DNA of 64,000 nucleotides from Pseudomonas kielensis (lineage in GTDB: Bacteria; Pseudomonadota; Gammaproteobacteria; Pseudomonadales; Pseudomonadaceae): assembly GCF_014236655.1 (NCBI RefSeq), contig NZ_JACMYG010000023.1, positions 1 through 64,000 of the forward strand, given 5' to 3'. Under the pieces are notes generated by a model. The model was not told the DNA's origin. It did not search any database and saw nothing but the letters and a program-made list of their open reading frames with translations. Position numbers and translations under genes: made by a program. This document shows positions 26,916 through 35,800 of this stretch, one piece after another; within the stretch, counting starts at the first letter, position 1; each line of letters opens with the position of its first letter.

Positions 26916-26985
26916 ATAGCCACTTGCTATCATTTGTGCAGGGCGAGTAACGTCGCCCTCTGACGATTTCTCGAGGACACCCGAT

Positions 26986-27537
26986 ATGCCGATGCGCTGG
27001 CTAGCTGTTCCCGCTCTGCTGTTGCTGGTCGCTGTCCCGGCGTTGGGCGCCGAGTGCCCGGCATTGCTGTCGGGCTCATTGCCCAAGCTGCATGCCAAGG
27101 AGTCCATTGAGCTGTGCCAGCGTTACGCCGGCAAACCGCTGGTGGTAGTCAACACTGCCAGCTTCTGTGGTTTCGCTCCGCAGTTCAAAGGCCTCGAGGC
27201 GCTCTACCAGCGCTACAAGGACCAAGGCCTGGAAGTGCTTGGCGTGCCGTCCAATGACTTCAAGCAGGAGTCCGGGGATGGTGCCGAGACGGCCAAGGTC
27301 TGCTACGTCAATTATGGCGTGACCTTCACCATGACCGAGCCGCAGAAAGTCCGCGGCGCCAGCGCTACCCATCTGTTCAAGGTGCTGGCCGAGCAGAGCA
27401 GTTCGCCGAAGTGGAATTTCTATAAGTATGTGGTGGATCGCCAGGGCAACGTGATCGCCAACTTTTCCAGCTTGACCAAGCCCGAAAGCCCGGAATTCAT
27501 CGCGGCAGTGGAGCAGGCGCTGGCGTCGAAACCCTGA
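26986..27537 (+). CDS. Exported glutathione peroxidase-family protein
   Basis: A 183-residue thiol peroxidase of the GPx family. The N-terminus [22 protein letters not shown] is a signal peptide, so the enzyme should work in the periplasm. The catalytic Cys is in [20 protein letters not shown] (Cys rather than selenocysteine). [12 protein letters not shown] and [14 protein letters not shown] supply the Gln and Trp/Asn of the active site. The resolving-Cys position differs from E. coli BtuE ([15 protein letters not shown] carries a Cys). BtuE, a GPx homologue, sits in the B12-uptake operon of E. coli; here the gene follows the cob region by 2 kb. Confidence 0.9.
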   Translation: MPMRWLAVPALLLLVAVPALGAECPALLSGSLPKLHAKESIELCQRYAGKPLVVVNTASFCGFAPQFKGLEALYQRYKDQGLEVLGVPSNDFKQESGDGAETAKVCYVNYGVTFTMTEPQKVRGASATHLFKVLAEQSSSPKWNFYKYVVDRQGNVIANFSSLTKPESPEFIAAVEQALASKP

Positions 27538-27549
27538 ATGCCAGCCAGC

Positions 27550-27587
27550 AAAAAGCCCCGCCTCTGAACCCGAGAGCGGGGCTTTTT
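27550..27587. terminator. Bidirectional terminator between GPx and fadL-type genes
   Basis: Arms AAAAAGCCCCGC and GCGGGGCTTTTT flank a loop of about 14 bases. T-runs are on both strands and the genes converge here. Confidence 0.88.
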
Positions 27588-27624
27588 GCTGTTCAGCCTG
27601 CGCGCCGTTCAGGCACGCGGTGAA

Positions 27625-28896
27625 TCAGAAGCGGTAGGTCGCGCCCACACCAAAGCCGTTTGCCCAGTTTTCATACTTGGCGTTGTAGGTCTGGCCACGG
27701 TCGTTTTTATTGTTGACCTTGACGGCTTCTTCCTTGAGGTAGGAGTAGGCCACGTCGATGGTCAGGTCTTCCGTTGGGCTCCAGCCGGCGCCCAGGCTGA
27801 AGATGGTACGGTCGCCAGTCGGGATGCGTGGGGAGCGATCGACGTTGTTGGTCGGGGCCTGGTCAAACGACAGGCCGGTACGCAGTACCCACTGTTTGTT
27901 CAGCTTGTACGAAGCACCGATGGCGTGCGCCCAGGTGTCGTGCCAGTTCTGCTCTTCGGTGATTTCGCCGAACTGCGAACCCAGCACGCCAGGTACGCCC
28001 TTGTTCTCCACGGTGATTTCTTTCAGGCGGCTCCAGCGAGTCCAGGTGCTGCCTGCGTAGAGGGTCCACTGGTCGTCCAGGGCGTGGGTCACCGAGAAGT
28101 CCACCGACTCAGGGGTGGTCAGGTCCAGGGACGCGTCGTACTTCTGGTCCTTGCTCTGGCCAACCAGCGGCAGCAGGCCGTAGTTGACCTTGGTGTTGCC
28201 TTCGAGCTTGTACTTCACTTTCGAGTGGTAGGTCAGGCCGACGCGGGTGCTGTCGGTCAACTGGGCCAGGACCCCGATGTTGTAGCCCAGGGCAGTATCG
28301 TCACCCTTGATGCGCACGTGGCCATCGGGGGCTGCCTGGGTAATCGACAGGTCGGATTCCAGCTTGCCTTCGATACGGTTGATGGTCGGACCAAAACCGA
28401 TGGAGACCTTGTCATTGAATGCGTAGGAAACAGTTGGCTGCAGGGTCACGACTTTTACGTCGCTCTTGCTGCCGAAGTATTTGCCGGCAAAACCGTTCTC
28501 GTAGTCGGTGACCAGGCCAAACGGCGCGTACATGCCAACGCCGACGGCCCACTGGTCATCGATCGGCTTGACGTAGTAGCCCATTGGGACGGCAATGAAC
28601 GGAACCATGTCGCCCTGGTTGGTGCCATTGTTAGGGCTGGAGCTGGCTTTGCTGATGTCGGTGTGGGCATCGAGCATGGCGACCCCGCCGGTGACTTGTT
28701 CGCGCTTGAGGCGCGACATGCCGGCCGGGTTACCGAAAATTGTGCTTGCATCTTCAGCGACAGAAGAACGCCCGGCGAAACCAGTACCCATCCCACTGAT
28801 GCTTTGTTCGTTGATGGCAAAGCCAGCTGCGAAGATCTGGGTGGATGCCAAGGTAACGGCGAGGCTAAGGGTGGTTTTGAGCATGACTTTTTTCAT
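27625..28896 (-). CDS. FadL/OmpP1/TodX-family outer-membrane transport protein
   Basis: A 423-residue outer-membrane beta barrel for hydrophobic molecules such as long-chain fatty acids. It has a signal peptide (MKKVMLKTTLSLAVTLASTQIFA), then the FadL N-terminal hatch motif GFAINEQSISGMGTGFAGRSS and the hallmark NPAGMSRL. It ends with an aromatic C-terminal strand (FGVGATYRF) as required for BAM assembly. The substrate may be fatty acids or their oxidised derivatives. It is monocistronic, bounded by a terminator and an upstream gap of 145 bases before the next minus-strand gene. Confidence 0.93.
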   Translation of the reverse strand: MKKVMLKTTLSLAVTLASTQIFAAGFAINEQSISGMGTGFAGRSSVAEDASTIFGNPAGMSRLKREQVTGGVAMLDAHTDISKASSSPNNGTNQGDMVPFIAVPMGYYVKPIDDQWAVGVGMYAPFGLVTDYENGFAGKYFGSKSDVKVVTLQPTVSYAFNDKVSIGFGPTINRIEGKLESDLSITQAAPDGHVRIKGDDTALGYNIGVLAQLTDSTRVGLTYHSKVKYKLEGNTKVNYGLLPLVGQSKDQKYDASLDLTTPESVDFSVTHALDDQWTLYAGSTWTRWSRLKEITVENKGVPGVLGSQFGEITEEQNWHDTWAHAIGASYKLNKQWVLRTGLSFDQAPTNNVDRSPRIPTGDRTIFSLGAGWSPTEDLTIDVAYSYLKEEAVKVNNKNDRGQTYNAKYENWANGFGVGATYRF

Positions 28897-29041
28897 TATT
28901 AGAACTCCGGGTGATCACCGGGGCGAAAATTACCAACATTTTCGACTCAGCGCTATAGCCGGTAATGCTTGAGATAGAGCAGTTTTGTAGGACAATCCGA
29001 CCAAAATCGTAGCTTTTTCGCCGATCTTGCAAAATGCCCGG

Positions 29042-29524
29042 TCAGCAGGCGACCTGATTCATCGGTGAAACACAGGCGCGCCATGCGCACGTGAAGTCGC
29101 GCAGGCGTCCTTGGGGTTGGAAGGTCTGGCGCCAGATTCGGGCCATGCCCAACAGATCGTCGGGTTCGGGCAGCGGGGTGTTTTGCTCTTCGATCAGCAG
29201 CCAGGCAATGGCCGTGGCGTAGCGCAGGTTGACCGTCAGTTCCAGGTGCGGGCCGCTGAGGAAAGCATGCTGGCTGGCGAGGCCGCGTACCAGGCTGGCA
29301 CGCTCCGGATCCAGGGCCAGGTAGTCATCCCACAGGGCCTGGTGGCGAAGCTCGGCAATCCGGTACAGGCCGTGGCCACGGCGGTCATGCAGGGCGGAGC
29401 CTAAGGCTGACTGGCTGGCGGCGACACCCAGCAGCAGGGATTCGGCGGTCGTGCTGTGTCGTCCCAGGTAAATCAAGGTAGGACGGATCACAAAACGGCT
29501 CAGTTCGCTGGCAGCGATACCCAT
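29042..29524 (-). CDS. Conserved hypothetical protein (160 aa)
   Basis: No family recognised. The 160-residue protein starts MGIAASELSRFVIRPTLIYLG, has a ribosome-binding site GAGGG, and reads as a soluble helical protein (AESLLLGVAASQSALGSAL, YRIAELRHQALWDDYLALDPERASLVRG, YATAIAWLLIEEQNTPLPEPDDLLGMARIWRQTF). The regular spacing of His, Arg and Trp and the good codon use support it as a real gene. It ends with CVSPMNQVAC. No signal peptide; function unknown. Confidence 0.65.
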   Translation of the reverse strand: MGIAASELSRFVIRPTLIYLGRHSTTAESLLLGVAASQSALGSALHDRRGHGLYRIAELRHQALWDDYLALDPERASLVRGLASQHAFLSGPHLELTVNLRYATAIAWLLIEEQNTPLPEPDDLLGMARIWRQTFQPQGRLRDFTCAWRACVSPMNQVAC

Positions 29525-29745
29525 AAGGCCCTCGAAACGTTAAGTGAGCGGCGATACCTGAATGGGGGGCTTGGCAGCGGTAGGTCGACTCAGGCTCGCC
29601 GGAAGCGGATCATGCCGCTTGAGTTGAAGTGTAGTGTCATATTCTTGCTGTAAAGGACTGTTTTTAAAATATTTCCAGCTCGCAGTTATAACCCTTATAT
29701 CGGTTGGTGCTTAAGCCAGGGCACGGCAGGGGGAAATATCAGGCA

Positions 29746-29778
29746 ATAAAAAGCCCCGCATTTTCAGCGAGGCTTTTG
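29746..29778 (-). terminator. Terminator of the 74-residue minus-strand gene
   Basis: On the minus strand AAAAGCCTCGC and GCGGGGCTTTTT form a stem (one mismatch) followed by TATTG, 24 bases after the stop codon. Confidence 0.75.
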
Positions 29779-29801
29779 GGGTGTTCAGCCTTTTCGACGT
29801 C

Positions 29802-30026
29802 TCAGGCAACCAGTGCCTGGCGAGTACGCTCAATCACGGCCTGCAGCGGCTCGGCGCTGGAGTACTGGTCGGGGTACAGGCGTTCGCTGTGACGAGCGAT
29901 GCCGTGTTCGTTAACCAGCGTGAAGCTGAAGCAGCCTTTGCGAGCGGCCATGATCAGGCAGTTCATTGGGGCAAAAGCGTTGGTTAGGGTGCGAATGGCA
30001 TCCTGAGTATGGATTTGAGTCGACAT
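29802..30026 (-). CDS. Small conserved hypothetical protein (74 aa)
   Basis: A 74-residue soluble protein starting MSTQIHTQDAIRTLTNAFAP, with two Cys (CLIMAARKGCFSFTL) and an amphipathic C-terminal helix (AEPLQAVIERTRQALVA). ATG 30026 is chosen over 30053 because CAGGAAC lies upstream. It has its own terminator and a long upstream leader, suggesting a well-expressed monocistronic gene. I recall similar small proteins in Pseudomonas but know no function. Confidence 0.65.
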   Translation of the reverse strand: MSTQIHTQDAIRTLTNAFAPMNCLIMAARKGCFSFTLVNEHGIARHSERLYPDQYSSAEPLQAVIERTRQALVA

Positions 30027-30270
30027 AATTATTAGTGTTCCTGCAAATGACACGGAATCTGATCCGTGCAGCGTTAAAACGTTCCAGTAACGTCGATCAC
30101 CATTGATCGAACGAAGAACCCGACTGGAACAAAGCAGCCAGTTGAAGCGCTATTAAATGTGCGCGCTTGGGCCGGCAGGTAGGTACTTAGGAGGGCAGGC
30201 AACACATCAAGGGCAAAGGTTCTGGGCCCGGGGTGAAGATCCTGATCAATCTGCAGGTTGGTTCGGTCAG

Positions 30271-30334
30271 AGTAAGTGAGCTTCGCAACACCCTTTGCAT
30301 TCGATTCAAAGGCTGTGTTGTCGCAAGCGTTACC
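30271..30334. repeat. Long imperfect inverted repeat / candidate RNA hairpin
   Basis: GTAAGTGAGCTTCGCAACAC at 30272-30291 and GTGTTGTCGCAAGCGTTAC at 30316-30334 pair with small bulges. An inner stem CCTTTG/CAAAGG closes a 9-base loop (CATTCGATT). There is no T-run after it. Confidence 0.6.
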
Positions 30335-30769
30335 TGGAAACCATCGAGGTGGTCGATCCCGTGATGTCGGTAGAGGCTTCTCTTTAGGGAAGGTTTACCG
30401 CGGGAGGTGTTCGACCAGAATTGACTTTCAGCTTGGTACTAACGCTGCGGATACTAACGGATTGAATTGCTTAAGGGAAGTGTGATAGGCAAAAAAACAT
30501 TTGCTTACGTTTGCCGGGTTGTTACCTCTGCCAGGCAAAACGCACACAAAAAGTGCGGCGATATAACCAGTGCACAGGTACTTGTGCACAACAGGCGGGC
30601 AGGGTGTCCCCCCACCGGCATTTCCCCGCTGGGCACAGTGGGTGCCTGTAGTGAAAATTTAAGTCAATGAAAAACATCGCTTTTTTTTACTGGTGAAAAA
30701 ATCGTCAGTTTGAGCGGGAGCCCCATTCCACAGGGCTTCTGGCGAGTTCGGGGCGGGTTGTCCACTGAG

Positions 30770-30792
30770 TTATCCACAGCTTCTGTGGATTG
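30770..30792. promoter_or_regulatory. Inverted pair of DnaA-box-like sites
   Basis: TTATCCACA (30770-30778) matches the consensus DnaA box. After 5 bases comes TGTGGATTG (30784-30792), an inverted copy with two changes at its outer end. It lies 105 bases upstream of the Sel1-like gene. Confidence 0.6.
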
Positions 30793-30897
30793 TCCCGAGC
30801 GCTTGCTCTAGGACGGGCGTGCCGGGTTTTTTTCGGCTTTACCCGTACGAAAAAAGGAGTAAAGTGGCGCGCCTTCCGATCTGTCCCGCAGTGCTTT

Positions 30898-31221
30898 ATG
30901 AAGTTTCGCTCAGTATCAACTTCTGTTACCTCCCCACCCCCAGGTGTTACCGCCCCCAAGCGCATGTCGATGCGAGTGGCCGAGTGGTTGCTTGACAGTC
31001 CCCGCCTGGGCGAAAACCCGAACGTCAAACATTTTGCCGGGCGTTTGCTCAAGGCGCCTGCCCGTGAAGGGGTGGTGGCCGCACAAAGTCGCCTGGGCCA
31101 GTTGATGTGCCGCGAGTGTGGCAATGCCCGCGACCGCCGCATTGGCCAGGACCTGCTGCGCCAGGCCGCACGTGCCGGTGACCGGCGGGCCCTGCGCGAG
31201 CTCGGGCAGATCGAAGACTGA
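30898..31221 (+). CDS. Small Sel1-like repeat protein
   Basis: A 107-residue protein, MKFRSVSTSVTSPPPGVTAP, followed by helical repeats of the Sel1/TPR type (AREGVVAAQSRLGQLMCREC and ARDRRIGQDLLRQAARAGDRRALRELGQI). ATG 30898 is taken as start; a longer frame from 30790 would cover the DnaA-box region and lacks support. Such repeats usually mediate protein contacts. It is 61 bases upstream of rmuC on the same strand and probably shares its transcript. Confidence 0.75.
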   Translation: MKFRSVSTSVTSPPPGVTAPKRMSMRVAEWLLDSPRLGENPNVKHFAGRLLKAPAREGVVAAQSRLGQLMCRECGNARDRRIGQDLLRQAARAGDRRALRELGQIED

Positions 31222-31282
31222 GCTGTCCAAGCCCCGGCGGCTTGGTTAACCTTCGGGCTTTAATTCTTCGGCAGGAGTCGTC

Positions 31283-32761
31283 ATGGCTATGGACTTGACC
31301 AGTGTGTTGCTCGGTCTGGCGGGCGCTGGGTTGCCGTTGTTGTTTCTGGCGTGGCAACTGCAGCGCCGGCTGAGCCTGGCGCAGGCCGACCGGGCGCTGC
31401 TGGAGGAGCGTCTGGGTACCGCCCAGTTGGCCCAGGACGGCCTGAGTGCGCAACTGGATGCCTGCCGCGATGAAATCAGCGACCTGGGGCAAGCCAACGC
31501 CAGCAAGCAAGCCGAGCTGGCGGCCGTGCGCCGGGAAGTCGAGCTGCTGCAGATCGAGCGCGACAACGCCCGTGACGCGGCCCACGCCTGGAACCTCGAG
31601 CGCAACAGCAAAGAGACCGAGCTGCGGCGCCTGGATGCCCAGGCCGCTTCGCTGAATGCCGAATTACGCGAGCAACAGGACAGCCATCAACAGCGCCTCA
31701 ACGACCTGCAAGGTTCACGCGATGAGCTGCGCGCGCAGTTCGCCGAGCTGGCGGGGAAGATCTTTGATGAGCGTGAGCAGCGGTTTGCCGAGACCAGCCA
31801 GCAGCGCCTGGGCCAGTTGCTCGACCCGCTGAAGGAGCGCATTCAATCCTTCGAAAAACGCGTCGAGGAAAGTTATCAGGCCGAGGCGCGCGAGCGTTTC
31901 TCCCTGGGCAAGGAGCTGGAGCGCCTGCAGCAACTGAACCTGCGCCTGAGTGACGAGGCAACCAATCTCACCCGTGCCCTCAAGGGCCAGAAAACCCAAG
32001 GCAACTGGGGCGAGTTGATTCTGGAGCGGGTGCTGGAGCATGCGGGCCTGGAGAAGGGTCGCGAGTACCAGACCCAGGTCAACCTCAAGGGCCCGGATGG
32101 CGAGCGTTTCCAGCCGGACGTGTTGATTTACCTGCCGGGCGACAGGCAAGTGGTGGTCGACTCCAAGGTCAGCCTCACGGCCTATCAACAGTACGTGGCG
32201 GCCGAGGATGCGGCGCTTGGCCAGGCGGCTCTCAAACAGCATGTGCAATCCTTGCGCAACCATGTCAAAGGCTTGTCCGACAAGGATTACAAGCGCCTTG
32301 AAGGCCTGCACAGCCTCGACTTCGTGTTGCTGTTCGTGCCCATCGAAGCGGCGTTTTCCGCAGCGCTGCAGGCCGAACCGAACCTTTTTCAAGAGGCCTT
32401 CGATCGGCATATCGTGATCGTCAGCCCGACCACCTTGCTCGCAACCCTGCGGGTGATCGACAGCCTGTGGAAGCAGGAGCGCCAGAGCCAGAACGCCCGG
32501 GAAATCGCCGAGCGTGCGGGTTGGCTGTACGACAAGTTCGTGTTGTTCATCCAGGACCTGGACGAAGTCGGCAATCGCTTGCAGCAGTTGGATAAAGCCT
32601 ACAGCGCGGCCCGCAACAAGCTGACTGAGGGCCGTGGCAACCTGGTCAGCCGCAGCGAGCAGCTCAAACTGCTCGGCGCACGGGCCAGCAAGAGCCTGCC
32701 AGCGGACTTGCTGGAGCGGGCGATGACCGATGTCGACGGCCTGGCCGAACTGCCCGAGTAA
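31283..32761 (+). CDS. rmuC: DNA recombination protein RmuC
   Basis: A 492-residue predicted nuclease-fold protein that in E. coli limits inversions at short inverted repeats. It has an N-terminal membrane anchor (MDLTSVLLGLAGAGLPLLFLAW), a long coiled coil (about residues 30-190), and the RmuC domain beginning around KGQKTQGNWGELILERVLEHAGLEKGREY. FQPDVLIYLPGDRQVVVDSKVSLTAYQQYV carries the PD-(D/E)xK-like acidic and Lys residues. A GGCAGGAG ribosome-binding site precedes ATG 31283. Intact and of usual length. Confidence 0.95.
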   Translation: MAMDLTSVLLGLAGAGLPLLFLAWQLQRRLSLAQADRALLEERLGTAQLAQDGLSAQLDACRDEISDLGQANASKQAELAAVRREVELLQIERDNARDAAHAWNLERNSKETELRRLDAQAASLNAELREQQDSHQQRLNDLQGSRDELRAQFAELAGKIFDEREQRFAETSQQRLGQLLDPLKERIQSFEKRVEESYQAEARERFSLGKELERLQQLNLRLSDEATNLTRALKGQKTQGNWGELILERVLEHAGLEKGREYQTQVNLKGPDGERFQPDVLIYLPGDRQVVVDSKVSLTAYQQYVAAEDAALGQAALKQHVQSLRNHVKGLSDKDYKRLEGLHSLDFVLLFVPIEAAFSAALQAEPNLFQEAFDRHIVIVSPTTLLATLRVIDSLWKQERQSQNAREIAERAGWLYDKFVLFIQDLDEVGNRLQQLDKAYSAARNKLTEGRGNLVSRSEQLKLLGARASKSLPADLLERAMTDVDGLAELPE

Positions 32762-32876
32762 CCCCGAGCGCTCGCCTAGCCCATCGACCCGGTGTCCGAT
32801 CTGGCGCCGGCTGCGCCGTCGGACGCAGCCTCGCGTTGCCCGACAGCTGCGACGGGGAGCGTCGCCTGGGTGATGG

Positions 32877-35800
32877 TCACAGTGGCAAATGCCGACTCAA
32901 CAAGGCGCGCAAGGCCGCTGGCTTCACCGGCTTGGCCAAGTAATCCAGCCCCGCGGCGTGCACTTGGGCGACCATCTCGGGGCGGCCGTCGGCGCTGATC
33001 ACCACGCCCGGCACCGGCTCACCGAGGCGGGTGCGCAGCCAGGCCATCAATTGAGTCCCGGTTTCGCCGTCATCGAGGTGGTAGTCCACCAGCGCCAGTT
33101 GCGGGCGCATGCCCTGGTCGAGCAGCGTCGCGCATTCCTCGCGGTTGCGTGCGGTAAACACCTGGCAGCCCCAGCGCGTGAGCAGGCTGTTCATGCCGAT
33201 CAGGATGCTGTCTTCGTTATCCACGCACAGCACCTGCGCGCCCGTGGGCAGGCGGCCATTGAGCTCGGCGACTTTGCCAGGGGCGCTGGCCTGGGCGCGA
33301 GCCAGCGGCACGCTGACGCTGAACACGCTGCCTTTGCCCGGCCATGAACGCACTTGCAGTTGATGGCCGAGTACCCGGCACAAGCCGTCGGCAATCGCCA
33401 GGCCCAGCCCCAGGCCTTTCTCGGCGCGGGTCTGGTGGCTGTCCAGGCGCTTGAATTCTTCGAAGATCACCTGGCGCTTGTCTTCCGGGATCCCCGGGCC
33501 ACGGTCCCAGACTTCCAGGCACAGTTGGTCGCCCTTGCGGCGTACCCCCAGCAGCACCGGGCCCTTGGCGTAGCGGAAGGCATTGGTGAGGAAATTCTGC
33601 AGCACCCGGCGCAGCAGTTTGCTGTCGCTGTCGACCCGCAGGCGGCTGCCGCGCAGGCGGAACTTCAAGCCTTGTTCGCGGGCCAGGGCCTTGAATTCAG
33701 CGCCCAGGGTGTCGAACAGTTCGTTGAGCACAAAGGGCTGGCGATCCGGGTTGATCTTGCCGTTTTCCAGGCGCGAGATGTCCAGCAGATCGCTGATCAG
33801 GTCCTCGGCCGAGCGCAGCGAACTGTCCAGGTGCTGCACCAGTTGCTGGGTTTCCGGGCTCAGGTCTTCGTCACGGTGGGACAGGGCCGCAGAGAACAGG
33901 CGCGCCGCATTCAAGGGCTGCATCAGGTCATGGCTGACCGCCGCGAGGAAGCGGGTTTTCGACTGGTTGGCCGACTCGGCCGTGCCTTTGGCTTCGGTCA
34001 GGGCGACGTTCAGTTGCGACAGTTCGTGGGTCCGCTCGGTGACGCGGCGCTCCAGGCCTTCGTTGGCCTCGGTCAGCGCCTGCTCGGCTTCGCGGAACGC
34101 GGTGATGTCGGTGAAACTCATGACAAAACCACCGCCCGGCATCGGGTTGCCGATCAGCTCGATCACCCGGCCGTTGGGGAACAGCCGCTCGGAGGTGTGG
34201 GCACGCCCCTGGCGCATCCAGTGCAGGCGGCGGGCCACGTGCACTTGCGCCTCGCCAGGGCCGCACAGGCCGCGCTCGGCATTGTGGCGGATGATGTCGG
34301 CAATCGGCCGCCCGACACTGATCAACCCGTCGGGGTAGTTGAACAGTTCCAGGTAACGGCGGTTCCAGGCCACCAGCTTGAGCGACTGGTCGACCACGCT
34401 GATGCCCTGGGTGATGTTCTCGATTGCGCCTTGCAGCAGTGCGCGGTTGAACTGCAGCACCTCCGAGGCTTCGTCGGCGATGCGCACCACGTCTTCGAGC
34501 TGCATTTCCCGGCCTTCAATCGCGGCTTTCACCACGGCACGGGTCGATGAAGCCCCCAGGACGCCGGCGAGCAGGCGCTCGGTGTGGGCGATCCATTCAC
34601 CATCGGCATTCTGGTTCGGGTTGAAGCCTTTGCCCTGGCGATAGGCGAAGCGGATGAAGCTCTGCCGCGCTCGTTCTTCGCCCACGAAACGGGCCGCCAG
34701 TTGCAGCAGGTCGTCGATCTGCACCGCGAGCAGTGAGCGGGCATTGGGCCGCGCGCTGATCTCCTGGCCGATGAAGCGCCCGGCCTGCCAGTGTTCCGAG
34801 ACCCGGGTGCGGGACAGCACCGAGACCCAGGCGAACAGGGTGAAGTTGCCCGCGAGGGAAAGCACCACGCCCTGGGTCAGCGGGGTGATCGGCAGGTTCA
34901 GCGGGTTGCTGTGCAGCCAGCCGAGGCCGGGGAAACTGCTCAGCGACCAGCCCATGCTGTGGGCGGCAATCGGCAGGATCAGCGTGTAGAACCACAGGAA
35001 GGTACCGGCGGCGAGGCCGGCGAATACGCCGCGGCGGTTGGCCTGTTTCCAGTACAGCGCGCCAAGCATCGCAGGCGCCAGCTGGGTGACCGCGGCAAAG
35101 GCGATCTGGCCAATGGTGGCCAGGCTGGCGGTGGAGCCGAGCAGGCGATAGGCGACATAGGCCAACAGCAGAATCACCACGATGCTCACGCGGCGGACCG
35201 AGAGCATCCAGTGGCGGAACACTTCGAACGGGCGCTCGGCGTTTTTGCGCCGCAGCAGCCACGGCAGCAGCATGTCGTTGGACACCATGGTCGACAGCGC
35301 GACACTGGCAACGATCACCATGCCGGTGGCGGCCGAGGCACCGCCGATAAACGCCAGCAGCGCCAGGGCCGGATGGGCCTGGGCCAGTGGCAGGCTGATG
35401 ACGAAGGAGTCGGGCAGCACCGAGCTGGGCAGCAGCATTTGCCCGGCCAGGGCAATCGGCACCACGAACAGCGCGGCCAGGGCCAGGTAGGCGGGGAATA
35501 CCCATTTCGCCAGGCGCAGGTCCTGGGGTTCGATGTTCTCCACCACCGTGACGTGAAACTGCCGGGGCAGGCAGATGATCGCCATCATCGCCACACCGGT
35601 CTGCACCACCATCGACGGCCAGTTGATGGTTTCCTTCCAGTATTGCTCCAGGCGCGGGGCGAGCATGGCCTGGTCGAACAGGTCGTCGAAGCCGTCGTAC
35701 AGGCCGTAGGTGACAAATGCGCCGACAGCAAGAAAAGCGAACAGCTTGACCAGCGACTCAAAGGCGATTGCCAGCACCATGCCCCGGTGGTGCTCGGTGG

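Larger units (their letters stand above)
30027..30897. other. Gene-free region with structured DNA
   Basis: This is the longest stretch without a convincing gene (871 bases). It holds a long imperfect inverted repeat (30271-30334), several GGA-containing segments (30190-30480), an A/T-rich segment near 30640-30710, and a palindromic pair of DnaA-box-like 9-mers (30770-30792). Short ORFs here lack ribosome-binding sites and look like chance. A small RNA is possible but not shown. Confidence 0.5.

Noticed and set aside
30276-30670. Two short plus-strand ORFs in the 30-31 kb gap
   Set aside because: No ribosome-binding sites, no recognisable motifs, poor codon use, and they run across the inverted repeat.
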